Assembly: GCA_943736015.1 (NCBI GenBank)
Contig: OX031064.1
Coordinates: forward strand, 39,545,361 to 39,609,360
DNA length: 64,000 nucleotides
From: Tridacna crocea
Lineage: Eukaryota > Mollusca > Bivalvia > Cardiida > Cardiidae
Direction: 5' to 3'
In this document: in pieces, positions 43,388 to 54,870 of the stretch
How the letters are laid out: each line of letters opens with the position of its first letter
Numbering within the stretch: the stretch's first letter is position 1
Translations under genes and position numbers: made by a program
The notes under the pieces: model-generated
Database searches by the model: none
What the model was told of the DNA's origin: nothing
The model's input: the letters and a program-made list of their open reading frames with translations, nothing else

Positions 43388-44020
43388 ATTTTGTCATGCT
43401 ACTGTAACATTTCTAGGACATCTTGTGGGACAGGGTCAAGTTAAACCTTTAGAAGCTAAGGTCAATGCTATCTCTGAGTTTCCTGTGCCTAAATGTAAAA
43501 GACAGCTGATGCGATTTCTTGGTATGGCTGGCCACTATAGGAAATTCTGTAAAAATTTCTCAGGTATTGCTGAACCTTTAACAAATTTACTAAAGAAAAG
43601 CACAAAGTTCAAATGGAATGACAAATGTCAAGATGCATTTGATCGTCTAAAAGCCATACTAAAGAGCGCACCAGTTCTCTTGGCACCTGATTTTGACAAA
43701 TGTTTCAAATTAGCTGTTGATGCAAGTGATGTTGGTATTGGTGCTGTTTTTTTTTACAAGAAGATAATAATGGTATTGATCACCCAGTTTGTTACTTTTC
43801 TAAGAAATTTAACAAACATCAGAAAAATTACTCTACCATAGAAAAAGAGTGTCTTGCTTTAATTCTGGCAATCCAGCAGTTCGAAGTTTATTTAACTTCT
43901 TTAACTTCACCAATCGTTGTATTCAGTGATCATAACCCTTTAAGTTTTCTACACAAACTTAAGAATAAGAATCAAAGATTACTGAGGTGGAGTTATTTCA
44001 TAAGGTTTATTTCATAAACC
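43388..44020 (+). pseudogene. RNase H part of the LTR element
   Basis: Starts TEFCHATVTFLGHLVGQG and runs through RQLMRFLGMAGHYRKFCKNF to the RNase H start KLAVDASDVGIGAV (first catalytic Asp). A T-run expansion near 43745 breaks the frame. Beyond it YSTIEKECLALILAIQQF and VVFSDHNPLSFLHKL are in another frame. The C-terminal part after LLRWSYFIR is short, suggesting a deletion close to the purine tract. Confidence 0.85.
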
Positions 44021-44035
44021 TTTCTTTTTCTTTTC

Positions 44036-44046
44036 AAGGGGGAAAG
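44036..44046 (+). other. Polypurine tract
   Basis: AAGGGGGAAAG directly before the 3' LTR, the usual plus-strand primer position. Confidence 0.85.
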
Positions 44047-44530
44047 TGTTATGTACATACCCAGTTATTCCTAGCTTTGTTCATGTGTGTATCTATTTTT
44101 GAATGAAGTTTCCAGGCCTTTTTACAATCTGATTACTAGAAATTATGCAACTGATTTTAACATGAATTTTCTGGAAGTTTCTCTGTTATTATAAAAGGAA
44201 AAGCTCTTTACATCTCGGCGTTCACTAGTTTATACATGATTGCCAGACTACAGTGGGGATTATTTTGTGCTTGGATTACATTCAGTTGGATTAGGATCAG
44301 ACTAGACTAAAGTGAGGATTATTTCATGTGCTTGGATTACATTCAGTTTGGATCAGGATCAGATTGGAATTAAGACTGGAATAATTTGTCTTTTGAATTT
44401 AACGTCTAAGGTATTGTTTTGTACTATTGTAATATTGTCACTGTTTATTTGATATTTTTGTTAATAAATTCTGTTCATTGTTATTGTTTGTTGCTGGCTT
44501 CTTCTTTCTAGTTACGCCTGACTCGTAACA
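44047..44530 (+). repeat. 3' LTR
   Basis: 484 bp, identical to the 5' LTR in nearly all aligned positions I compared (one T/C difference near 44485) except for the 57-bp segment missing after CTATTTTTGAATG. Confidence 0.9.
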
Positions 44531-44534
44531 AAGT

Positions 44535-45590
44535 GTTTAAGGAGGTAGATTCCTGTTACCCAACTCGTCCCACAGATGCTCAATATGTGACAAATCTGGT
44601 GAGCAAGCCGGTCAAGGTAATGTCTGAACGGTTTAATCTTGCAGGACATCCTGACAAATACGTGCCACATGTGGTCGAGCCTTGTCCTGCTGGAAAAGAC
44701 CACCGTTGACGGCCATAATTATGTGGAATGACGTAAGGTTGCAGGATTTCATCTCTATAACGTACTCCGGTCAGTACCCTATCAACAAGAATAAGAGCCG
44801 TTCTACCAATATGGTGTATATCTGCCTATACCAAGACATTCCATCACCAAAACTTGTTGCGCACGTTTGTGAGCTTAACGTTCGCCTTGACGTCTATACA
44901 CAGGTACGCGTCCATCAGCTCATGCCAAGAGAAAACGTACTTCATATGTGAACAGTACGGTCCTCTATGTCGCACATTGCCATCTGACTCTCTGTTGACA
45001 CCACTGCAGACGTTCAGCCAGGTGAAGTGGAGTCAACACCATACGTCACACTGGTCTTCTTGCGAAAAGTCCTGCCTCCCCCATGCGGTTACAAACTTTC
45101 TGATCGGAGATTCTGCGTAGCCACCGAATTTGAATAGTTGGCGAAGTAGCCGTTGTGGTGCGATCTCGCACGTTGCGCAACTGAATGTTCTGATCCTGAA
45201 CGGCGATGGTTGTCGTGAGGGCGAGTGAGATCGGGATTAACTATCCGATCCCCAGAGAGTAGACTCTTCGTAGGTCCGTTTACTATCGATTCATTTTTAC
45301 TACTACTTCAATTGTTTACAAACAAAAGTGACGTCATCAGTAAAAGGCTAACGTTACGTCAAAGCGCTAAACTTTCCCACATTCCCGACAGTGGTCACTC
45401 TAGGTGTCTGGATACACCAAATTGCCTTGCCACATTGTTCTGAGTTTCTCCTGCTTCTAATTGGCCACTGGCGTTATTACGTTGAGCGTCATTCAAACGT
45501 GCCATTGTTACGTTGTCCATGACGTGATAATGCCATCTGATTGAACCATGTATGTAAAGGCGCCAGCATGCGGAAATACAGGACATAGTG
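44535..45590 (-). pseudogene. Tc1-like transposase, N-terminal and catalytic parts
   Basis: The minus strand starts near 45505 with MARLNDAQRNNASGQLEAGE and TQNNVARQFGVSRH, the paired-like helix-turn-helix. A frameshift and stop follow. The catalytic region survives near 44700-44570 as LFQQDKARPHVARICQDVLQ, then ACSPDLSHIEHLWDELG, with stops between. The Asp of QQDKARPH and the Glu of IEHLWDELG correspond to the second and third catalytic acids of the DD34E family. The C-terminus lies on the far side of the LTR element. Confidence 0.85.
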
Positions 45591-45799
45591 ATGCATCCTA
45601 ATCATGAAGAGTTTTATTTCATCGCTTTGGTAAAAACGTCAATATACACGTCGGTATAAACGAATAGCACATGGTTCTTATGGTGGTGCCAAGAACAATT
45701 GCTCAGTACCTATATATCATTTATAGTTTATTATTTTCTCATGTCATATCATAAAAATTATTGTTTCTTCAAGTCAAGTTTCTTTTGTTGAAGAGCATA

Positions 45800-46680
45800 T
45801 ATATTTATTTTAACAATAAAAGAGAGCAGATAAATTCTGATGACTAAATACCGCTTTCCATTAGAATTAAATGTAATTCCTCAAAGAATATTTCCTCATC
45901 GTAAAACCATCAACTATGTACTTTGATTTTCAAACATTACCGGCATCTTTTTTTTGTGGGGGGGGGGGGGGGTCTTTCTATCGATTTTCAAAATTTTTCC
46001 TTATATTTGCGTAGTAACTTCATTCAAAGAAAATGTAGGCCCTTGAGGGCCTGAAATCGCGCTTCTGGCAGTGAATCTGTTAAAGGAAAAATATAATGTG
46101 TTTTTGCAACTGGACTTGAACCCACTTAGTAGGCAGAGTGAATTTAAAATACAGTGACGAAAATGAAGTCCTTGTTGATTAGAATCTATTCAATTTTCAT
46201 TGGATTACAGTATGTCATGCATTAAACGATTCTGGCAACTTTTCAAATATATGCGAGCAATAATTTGGACTTTTTTTTTAGTAAACGATTCTATCATCAA
46301 ATGGTTTCTTTTCTTGAACGGTTTTCATTGTCTCAACAAGAAATATTCATCTTCAAATTTGAGTGGGTACTTTTTTCCATAGTGATCTTCATATTCTTTT
46401 ATCAAAATCATAACGGTTCAAGCTGTTTCTGATAAAAAGGAAGTGTGCAAGTTTCTAGAACTTACATACATAAATGCTTACATCATCATGTAAACAATAA
46501 ATGGCAATTTTAACTTTAAATGGCTACTTTTCTTTTCTCAAACTTTTCATTGGACTTTTTTTTTATTAATAGCGTGAAGCTACTGATTAGATAAAAAACG
46601 ATATAAGTCTCACAAAAATCTGATTACAAAATGTAGACGTTTATCATTGTTACGAGACAAGCGTAACGAGAAAGAAAACC
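45800..46680. other. No gene recognised
   Basis: AT-rich with a poly-G run at about 45957-45972. Short frames only. Confidence 0.5.
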
Positions 46681-46689
46681 ATATTGTTT

Positions 46690-47150
46690 GACAGGGACAT
46701 GTAAAATCCGTAGTAGCTAAGGCAAAGGGTATTTCTGATTTTCCTCTAACTACATGCAAAATATAGCTAATGAGATTTCTTGGTTTGGCTGGTTACTACA
46801 GAAAATTCTTTGGTAGTTTCTCTGTTATTGCTGAGTCACTGACAAGTCATCTAACTAAACCAAATATACATATTATACTTTCAATAAAGTAAATGACGTA
46901 CTAAAAAGCCAACAAGGTCTGTTACCTCCTAATTTTAAAAAAGAATTTAAAATTGCAGAAGATGCTAGAGATACTTGTATATATGATATTTTACTTCAAG
47001 AAGATTGAAATGGTGCAGATCATCCTGTGACTTAATTTTCTAAAAAGTGTAACAAACAACAGAAAAACTACTCAACAATATAAGAACAGTGTTTCTGTCT
47101 CATTCTTGCCTTTCAGTGTTTCGAAATATATTTGTCGTCTTCTCGATTGT
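46690..47150 (+). pseudogene. Second Gmr1-like RNase H relic
   Basis: Reads GHVKSVVAKAKGISDFPLTT, then LMRFLGLAGYYRKFFGSFSV and IAESLTSHLTKP, matching the 43430-43600 part of the intact element (RFLGMAGHYRKFCKNFSGIA). Further downstream VTNNRKTTQQY matches the KFNKHQKNYSTIE region. Many stops; no LTRs nearby. It is a separate, older copy of the same group. Confidence 0.8.
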
Positions 47151-47159
47151 TAAAGTGGG

Positions 47160-47333
47160 CTAGTTTTGGTCACCAAGTCGGTCTCTGTGACCATTTTTAG
47201 GAAGATATTACATAAACTATAGAGACAATATTTTCGATCAAACGTGTCCTGAAAAAGTTCCCGAATCATGTATTTGTGATTTCTGAGATAACACTGAAAT
47301 GGGTCACATAGGATCAAAGAGTGACAGTCTAAG

Positions 47334-47365
<32 letters not shown>

Positions 47366-47440
47366 GACATCATAAAAGCACTATACGTGAGATTACATGG
47401 ACATGATAATGAAACTATGATAAACTTTATTAAACACAAA
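47160..47440 (+). repeat. Dispersed repeat with GATA microsatellite, copy 1
   Basis: Shares with 49110-49372 the phrases CCCGAATCATGTATTTGTGA, AATGGGTCACATAGGATCAA and ATGACATCATAAAAGCACTA, with a (GATA)n run at about 47334-47365. Confidence 0.8.
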
Positions 47441-48251
47441 GGTTGACGCAAAAAAGGGATTATTAATCCCTTATTTCGATTGTGGTCCTTGAAATGATAA
47501 TAAGGAATACTAAAAGAAGTACTATTAGAGGATATGTCTCATAATTGATAAAATCATAGTGAAAAACGATCGCTGTGTACAGTTTCAACATTTTTTCATA
47601 ACATTCAGAATTTTATGAAACTTTGTTTGGTGAAGGTTTATTACATTGATCTACGAAAATAGGAAATAAAAAGAGGGGGTCACCAGCTCTGGGAAATTTC
47701 TTTAAATATTTCTTTTAGTACACCCTGCATTGCAACAGTTCAGGATGAAATTTCACCGATGAAAACGAAGTCTAGTCATTTTTTTTAAAATGACAACAAT
47801 TATAAACAAATTTAAACTCACTGTACTGATGAAACATCAAATTTAATGAAAAAAATAGAGTGTACTTTGTATCAATATTTAAAGAATAAAAACCTTAACT
47901 TATGGTTAAAACACATTTATTTTGGGAAAAAAAATCTTTTGAAATTATTTTTTTAAATGTTCTAACATTCAGATTTTTTTTTATCTTTTTTTAAATAATA
48001 TTCAGGTACTAAATTAAAGGTTTAGGCTTAAAATAAATACGTCACTGGCCATATTTTTTAAGAAAATGCATTTTAAATTTTTAGATGGGGCACTAACTAA
48101 TGAGTACAAGTAAATGTAGGGTTTTTGAAAGACGAAGACATTATATGAAGTAAATTAGCTCATTTTTTTCAATAATACAGCGATATCCATAAGAATCAAT
48201 AATCATAATATACAAATTCCTGGCATATAAATGTAATACTGGTTTTAGTAT
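47441..48251. other. No gene recognised
   Basis: AT-rich. AAGGGATTATTAATCCCTTA near 47455 is a short palindrome that has a near copy at about 50763 (AGGGGATTATTGATCCCTTA). Confidence 0.5.
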
Positions 48252-48480
48252 TTAACCCATTTCCAAACGAATAATTTTAGACTCTTCTAAATTTAAAGCA
48301 TTTGCAAACGCTATTTAACCAAATCCTGGTATTCATGTATTACAGTTCTTTGATGGGTCAGAAGTCATTTTGCGAAAAAGAGGAATCAATCATTAGGAGC
48401 AGTTTCTCCTTTTGACATCAACGTTTTTAATGTTATCTGCTGCAGACTCATCAAGCTAAAGGCAAACTTGTCAAGGAGTA
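48252..48480. repeat. Palindromic hairpin repeat, copy H (degenerate)
   Basis: TTAACCCATTTCCAAACGA start and a degraded AGAGGAATCA...GTTTCTCCTTTTG core. Confidence 0.45.
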
Positions 48481-49109
48481 AGAGTTATGTGCAGACCCTC
48501 GTTTTCTGCAAGTCTTCACCAAGTGACGTAATTTTGGACTATTCCAAACTGAAAGCATCTGAATCTGAAAGGATGTTTCAGCTCGACGATAGGTCTTCCA
48601 GATAGAGCGCTGGTAGTAGCGTATGTGTCCACATTCCGTTATTCTGTGACGTAGTTAGGTGATTCTCTTTGACTTTAAGTCCTATCTTTTGAAAGCATAA
48701 TTTTGGATTCTTGCCTCACATATAATTATTTGGCTTAATTAGAATACTTTTTCTTCATTTTGCTGACATGAAATGACCCATTTTAGTTCTTGATTTATCC
48801 AGTCTGCAGATATTGTCAGGTGTGGCAGGATCAATTGTGTTAGGCGCTCACCGTTTTTTGATTAAAAGGTGAGCACGATAGTTACACCTAGATAGAGAGA
48901 CCTGGCCATGGATTCAAAAGAGAGGCTCCGATATATTAGTTGCTCCCAGATACTTACATGTAACCGATTCTCTAGCATCAACTGAATGACCTTTGCATAA
49001 GACATTGAGCTTAGGTTTTAAATTTATCTTTGGAACCAAATAGAATGGATTCAGTTTTGCCTAAATGTAGAGAGAGTTTGTTAGCTATTAACTATTCACT
49101 GGCAGTTTG
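48481..49109. other. No gene recognised
   Basis: Contains GTGTTAGGCGCTCACCGTTT near 48839, resembling the junction after the miniature LTRs (TTGGCGCTCACCGTT), but no LTR is attached. Confidence 0.4.
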
Positions 49110-49277
49110 CAATTCAGGCCTGTGTAACGATCTTTTATGTTGTGTGAACTATAGAAACAACACTTTCGAACAATTTTTTCCTCAAAAAGTTCTCGAATCA
49201 TGTATTTGTGATCTCTGAGATAACACTGTAAAATGGGTCACATAGGATCAAAGAGTGGCAATCTTAGACAGACAGAC

Positions 49278-49313
<36 letters not shown>

Positions 49314-49372
49314 GACATCATAAAAGCACTACATGGATATGATAATGAAATCATGACAACTTATATTAATGG
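49110..49372 (+). repeat. Dispersed repeat with GACA/GATA microsatellite, copy 2
   Basis: About 80 percent similar by eye to 47160-47440. The microsatellite is at about 49266-49312, with GACA units before GATA. Confidence 0.8.
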
Positions 49373-49839
49373 CGTTTGGTATAATGTTCGGTGCGCATCC
49401 ATACTGCGCATGTGTATTTCTCACAGATAGTAAAACTATTAGCGCTATTGCATATTTTTCACTCAAATGGCAATAGCAACAGCGGATCGACGGTGCACTT
49501 TTACAAGTAGAACGGATGGTATTAGTACGGTTGCACCAGCCATGGTATTCTACGGTGAAATAAAATGGGGAAGTTTTCATCAAAACGAAGGCTTATTTGT
49601 CGTGGAAAAAGGAAATTGTCAGCCATCCAACGGGGAAAACGATACAGTTTCTGACGTGTTCCTGACAATGACAGGCCAGTTGTCATGCTATCCTTTCAGG
49701 AATAAGGTGATAGCATCAAAACTGGCCTGCGATCGTAGGGATGATATGACTGGTAAAGAACTAACTGGAAAAAGTCCAGTTACACAATTAAACAGGCATA
49801 AAATTTAAGCTGTTGAAGTATACCTATTTCTTGAAGTAT
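49373..49839. other. No supported gene
   Basis: A 113-codon plus frame (49467-49808) and an opposite 84-codon frame resemble no family known to me. Confidence 0.35.
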
Positions 49840-50170
49840 AGCTGTTTCCTTTTGAAAAATACTGTGGGAAAAGGAGAAATTTCTTCTACTTAATAATTTT
49901 TTCCTTTTTCCATCATGTCTGCCGAGCTTTTATCTCATTTTTTTCCACAGACATTTCTTTGTTTTGTATTTCTATGACCCTTATGGCCATAATCGTGTAT
50001 GCAAATTTATATAAAAAAAAAGAACATGTAAACAATGAAGGGTTTTATACGAATTTGAGGTATATATGTTCATTTTTTGAAGGAGTATACGATCCAAAAT
50101 TAATGTGGGAAAAGGAGAAATCACTTTTAATGAGCATAAACAATTTCTTCTTTCCCTCTATGTCTGCTGA
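49840..50170 (+). repeat. Palindromic hairpin repeats, copies I and J
   Basis: Two adjacent cores: TGTGGGAAAAGGAGAAATTT near 49864 with TTTTTTCCTTTTTCCATCAT, and the same pattern near 50105-50163. Both are followed by TGTCTGC(C/T)GAGCTTCT-like text, so this is a 240-bp tandem pair. Confidence 0.7.
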
Positions 50171-50837
50171 GCTTCTACTATATCGTTTTCCTTGGAAAAA
50201 ATTAACTTCCAACGTGACCTTCATCCCTGTTTCCTGGGGAAAGAAGCACGGGTAGGTTACATTCTTATTTTTTCTTATTGTCAAGATTCAAAAGTACTAT
50301 TATTGTGGAAATTTTCAAAAAAAAAATCTGTCCGTTAGAAATATGTTTTTATAAAAGATTAACCCTTAACCCGGTCAAACTATCTCCTTTTTAACTCAAT
50401 GGTCTATATATAAAATGCACATTGGTACATTGCCCATGCTCAGAAACAGGCTTTTTCTTGTTTTTTGTGCAAAACTGAACTATTTTTCTTTAAAGTGATC
50501 TATATTTATATATTCTTCTGGTAATTTTCCTGTTTAATTGACTATCAAAGGAAAATATGTAAAAACCAGTATATGCTGAATTTTGGAACTGTATATACCT
50601 TTTTCAAACGTGAATTTCTCGGAAACGAGCACGGGGACCCCCCTTTTTTTCATTGTAATCTACAAGAGACATGATGAGCTTTGTATGTGCAAAGTTTTAA
50701 AAAAAAATCTGTCCGTCGGAAGAATTTGTCATAAACGTCCTTAAATACATAGGATAACAAAAAAGGGGATTATTGATCCCTTATTTCCATTGCATTGGGT
50801 ATTTTTGCTGCGTGGTAAAGGTTACATTACTTTTATC
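50171..50837. other. No gene recognised
   Basis: AAAATCTGTCCGTYRGAA occurs twice (near 50322 and 50705), a hint of a small dispersed repeat. Nothing else was seen. Confidence 0.45.
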
Positions 50838-50990
50838 TAACCCATTAAAAGGCACACTTTTTTCAGCAAGCAAGATTAAAAACAATTTTGAAAACTTCGT
50901 TAGAGAAAAAGAGATAATGTCAGTAACCAGCGAACTCTTCTTCTCTTCAAATGTTTTCAGCCGAAAGACAATTTAGATCCGTTAACTTAA
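50838..50990 (+). repeat. Palindromic hairpin repeat, copy K
   Basis: Core GTCAGTAACCAGCGAACTC flanked by GAGAAAAAGAG and TTCTTCTCTTC, with TAACCCATTAAAAGG at the start. Confidence 0.5.
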
Positions 50991-52929
50991 TACCAAACTT
51001 AAATTGCTTCGAAATGCAAGCAAGTAAAGTGAATGAAACTTTAAAGCAGATGTTCAAAACTAGAACCTTACCATTCCAAACTTTCAAAAAGACCACAAAT
51101 CTTCTCATCGGATAGTGAAGATCAAGTATCAGACGGCACGTTAGGTGAGGCCAGTGAATCTCACCGAGCAAGTTAAGAGTTTATTATGGATGGACACGCG
51201 AAGTTTGCATTAAAAAAATGGATGGAAAATGAGGAATCCTGATTTCGGCAGTTTCTTCTTTACTCGTGATGTTTGCAAGATATCTTTCCAGGATCGTTAA
51301 ATTTATGAATTATGTGCTTAGGGCTGCATACACGTTGACCAGTGTCTGCATTTGTTTTCAAAAAATCCTTTATTTTTACAGCATAACACGCTTAACTGTT
51401 CACTCGGTAAAAAAGAAAATGTAAAACAAACATCAAAACAATAGTGCACTTCTGTCTAAACTGCTTTTTTAGAAATTTGAGGTTGATCAATGTTAATGGA
51501 GATAGAATGTTATTGCTAGTTGCAAGATTTATTGTATAGTCGTCATGACGCACTCCTGATCATCAAGTGCATAGCCCTTTGTCAAATGAAATTGTTACCC
51601 CTTCTATGACTCCCTCCCATTCTGTCTCGTTCTCAAAATCACCCATTCCTCCCTTTTTCTTGTCTGTTTACCACGCAGCTTTTATAACGGAAGCCGTAGC
51701 AAAGGATGAATTGGGCATTTGCCTCCACGATATACTAATATCATAACTGAAATAATGTTAAAACCGGCAATTAAAGCCACGCAAACAGACATTTAAACAT
51801 TTTCATTCATCAAATTTAATGCACATGACAAACGGCTTAAATATCTCATATAATGTAGATCGTGTAAATCCAAGACGCACACGGTATGCGTCCGATGATC
51901 CTACTGTTTTGCTCGGCCCGCTAACGAAACTAATCAAAGCGTTGAAAACGCTGAAGTGGTATTTGTCAAGGAAACCCATTGTGTAGAATTAATAGTCTGG
52001 AAGAAACAGAGACATATTTTTAAATATTGGCTTAAAAGTCAACCCACTAAGCAAATGAATACCTTTTCGGCTGAAGGGAGAGTATTCATGACAAAGTTTT
52101 GTTTATTTTTGTATAAGTGGTCTCCTTTTGATCATGAAGAAGAAGCAGGAGTAACGCCCCTTGACAGTAGGATGCATGACAAATAGAGAGAAAAATCTTG
52201 TTGATATATCGAACAAAATTAAGTTTGTTCCTGAAAAATATAATTTTGAAATATCTCTAGCCTTTTACATTTACATGTAATTTCCAACATTACAATCAAT
52301 AGACGACAAGGGACATTTCCATTTTATCATAAGCGGCGCACCAGTAGTATCACGTGACACCGGAAACTCAAAGCATTATTTCAGTAACAAATGCCGCACA
52401 GTCAATTTAATGTGACACGTGTGTGCTAATCTGTAAGAAGCAAGTACATTTCAGCTGTTCTAAAGGTCACCCACCCTGTAGTGCGATACTGAGATCAAAG
52501 GAACACCGATTTAACCCTTCACCCATTTTTTTAGTAGGACTTCATTAGATACATATTTTTAATACTCAAAATGAAGCTTAAAAGAAGTTATGGAAGGTCT
52601 GAAATTTGATCTGAAGCCACGTTTCTTTTGTTCATATCTATAACATGAAGTTATTCGTCGATAGGTACATGCCTGAAAGTGCAACGAGGATGTTTGATAA
52701 TGGTGCTTTAAAATCACTAAATGGACTGTTCCTGTCTTTCTGAAGACACTAAATAGCTAATCAACGTTTTACCAAAGTATTTCGAACGACCCGTGTAAAA
52801 AGGGGGCAGACGTGCTGATTTGCCCAACTGTCTGTTATTTGTCTCACTTTCTCAACCTTAACACCACCCCCTTTCAAAAAAACGAAAACTGAAAGTAATC
52901 AATATGTAGTTCAGAAACATCTGTGAAAA
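50991..52929. other. No gene recognised
   Basis: Nearly 2 kb of AT-rich sequence. The best frame (51956-52186, 76 codons) shows no family resemblance. Confidence 0.45.
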
Positions 52930-53060
52930 ATAAATTTTCAAAGTGTGAGAGAAAATATTTGGGGAGAAAAGGAAGGGCTTGCAACATGCATTTTCTCCTG
53001 TTTCAACAATAGTTTTTTGTTTACTTTTTTCAAAGACAATTACAACCATTTGACCCACGT
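52930..53060 (+). repeat. Palindromic hairpin repeat, copy L (weak)
   Basis: GGGGAGAAAAGGAAGGGCTT and GCATTTTCTCCTGTTTCAAC either side of CAACAT. Confidence 0.4.
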
Positions 53061-53159
53061 TTATTTAATCGTCTCCATATGCTAAGTATCTGGACGAGTT
53101 CAAAATATTGTGTCGGGTGAAAACATTCGCAGTAACTATTTAAAACCCTATGCCATATA

Positions 53160-53370
53160 AGCCAAGTTTTTTACGACCCTTAGAAATATAGTTTCTAAAA
53201 ATGTTGTTGAAAACGGATAAAGTTCTAGTAACCAACCTTTTCTCCTTTTCCCTTGCTATCCTTCATAAAGAAAATTTCATTTTTAAGCCACATTCAAAGT
53301 GTTATCTGCAAAGACTTTCAATTTGGGCAAGTCTCAAATTTTTATTTCGTAAAGAGTTGGTGAAAGATTC
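53160..53370 (+). repeat. Palindromic hairpin repeat, copy M
   Basis: AAGTTCTAGTAACCAACCTT core, CTCCTTTTCCC arm, then AGACTTTCAATTTGGGCAAG and TTTCGTAAAGAGTTGG at the end, the family's right-hand half. Confidence 0.6.
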
Positions 53371-54360
53371 AGAGTTGAAAAATAAGGGGTGGGTGGTTGG
53401 GGGGAAAACATCAATATACATGCAGTTGATCTTTCCTATTTTTATGTCTGATTATTCAACCAATGTTCTTCCTGGTGTGATCTGAATCTTTATTGTCTGC
53501 AAAAAGTCATTGAGTCGCACTTAGTACCCAAAGGGTTAATGCAGTCTGCATACAAAAAACTTTATCAACACGCCCGGCAGGAGACAGCGCTTTTGATACC
53601 GCTTTACTCTCTGAAGTCTACCGAAAAATTGATAAAACAACAGTTCTTTCTTTGTGTGTGTCTTCGAAAAAGATAATTGATAAAACTAACTGCACGGCGG
53701 TGTTAGGTTTTTTGTTTTATTTATCGCGTTTAGGGTGTAATCCATTTAAAAATATGACACTTTCACTATTCGAGTACATATATATACAGGATTTGGAAAA
53801 ATTGTCGGATGGAAAGGGAAGTAACTCGTGGTGACACGTCAGTAACATTATTTGGCAAATGGTCTATTACCTCGATCTATAAATATTCATGAGCAATCAA
53901 ATGGAGTAGCGCGCAATCATAGGATAAACAAGCCATGGAACGAATTGGTTTTGGAACGAAAAAGTCCAGGGTCAGTTGGCAAATTTGTATCATTGCGCCA
54001 ATAAAAGGCTATGAGCGAGAGAAGCTAGTTTCAATCAAAAATAAGTATCTCAACGATCGATGGCCTCGCCTAATGTATTTTAATATGCCATTTCAAATTA
54101 CGTTTCTGAGTGCCACCGTAAAAGTCATTTGCCTGAGAAAAAATGAGTTTAACTGGGTTTATTTCCTTCGGCTTTGCACAAAATAAGATACATGTACATG
54201 GTTGTCAAAATTAACTCTTAAACTCATAGTGGTATTGTCTTCGACAAATACCACAAAAATTATCATCCCGAAATATATAACCAGTTGAAGCTACATGTAA
54301 GTGAAATTGTATTTTTTAGTCTCGATTAAACAAAAATATCGGACCACAAGTTTTATAAAC
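53371..54360. other. No gene recognised
   Basis: Only short frames (83 codons at 53935-54186) without family resemblance. Confidence 0.45.
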
Positions 54361-54870
54361 TGCAAAGAATTTTTTCGCGATCTGATAGAATAAAATGTCC
54401 CGGTCATATATATCATGCACCCTGGCAAAACCAACGTAAAAACAGTTTCCCTTTCGGGAGCCCCGTATACATGACTACCACAACATGCCAAACGGCGCGT
54501 CGATCAAGATTTACATCAAGATTATACGCCAGGCTGCACGTTTTAGCACGTATTACCAAGGTTTCAGTGACGTCAGTTTTCAGTCTCGACAGTTTTCATT
54601 GAATTGGGCCACTCATAAGGGAAATTCTACTTCGTCAGTGTAGTCATTTTTTTAAACAAGAAAAAAAAATAACAAACGTTGGCATGGTAATGCTTTGCAG
54701 TATAATAAATTCGTTGTATGGTCAGGTGGTAGAGGACTTGGAACGTGTTCACGGCTTTAGTGGATCATGTCGCCCCGAACCGCTTCGCTCTGAGCCGTAG
54801 CGGGTCGGGGCGACATGCTTCACCACAGCCGTGAACACGTTTCCAAGTCCCCTACCACCTGGCAGTACAA
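54361..54870 (+). repeat. Foldback repeat FB1, copy 1
   Basis: Shares with 57955-58405 a 350-bp body (GCTTTGCAGTATAATAAATT, TCATTGAATTGGGCCACTCA) that ends in a large hairpin (54719-54867). GGTCAGGTGGTAG and GACTTGGAACGTGTTCACGG are answered by CCGTGAACACGTTTCCAAGT and CTACCACCTGGCAG. The loop is GC-rich (CGGGTCGGGGCGACATG). Confidence 0.8.

Larger units (their letters stand above)
38540..44530 (+). mobile_element. Ty3/gypsy LTR retrotransposon, Gmr1-like order
   Basis: LTRs at 38540-39080 and 44047-44530, TG...CA ends (TGTTA...TAACA), and AAGT duplicated at 38536-38539 and 44531-44534. Primer site, coding region, purine tract and LTRs are all present. Domain order is Gag-PR-INT-RT-RH, with integrase ahead of RT, which is Ty1/copia-like although the RT and integrase are of Ty3/gypsy type. 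Such elements are known as the Gmr1 group. A few frameshifts make the copy defective, but the LTRs are almost identical apart from one indel, so it is young. Confidence 0.92.
38212..45797 (-). mobile_element. Tc1-like element split by an LTR retrotransposon
   Basis: Ends TGCTCATCAAAAAAAGAG and AAACTTGA at the left, mirrored by TCAAGTTTC and GTTGAAGAGCA at the right, flanked by TA at 38210-38211 and 45798-45799. Without the nested 38540-44530 insertion the element is about 1.6 kb, the normal Tc1 size. The transposase is on the minus strand and is dead. Confidence 0.85.

Noticed and set aside
48839-48860. Another miniature-LTR junction (GGCGCTCACCGTTT)
   Set aside because: No LTR or internal segment is attached. 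A short match could be chance or an ancient remnant.
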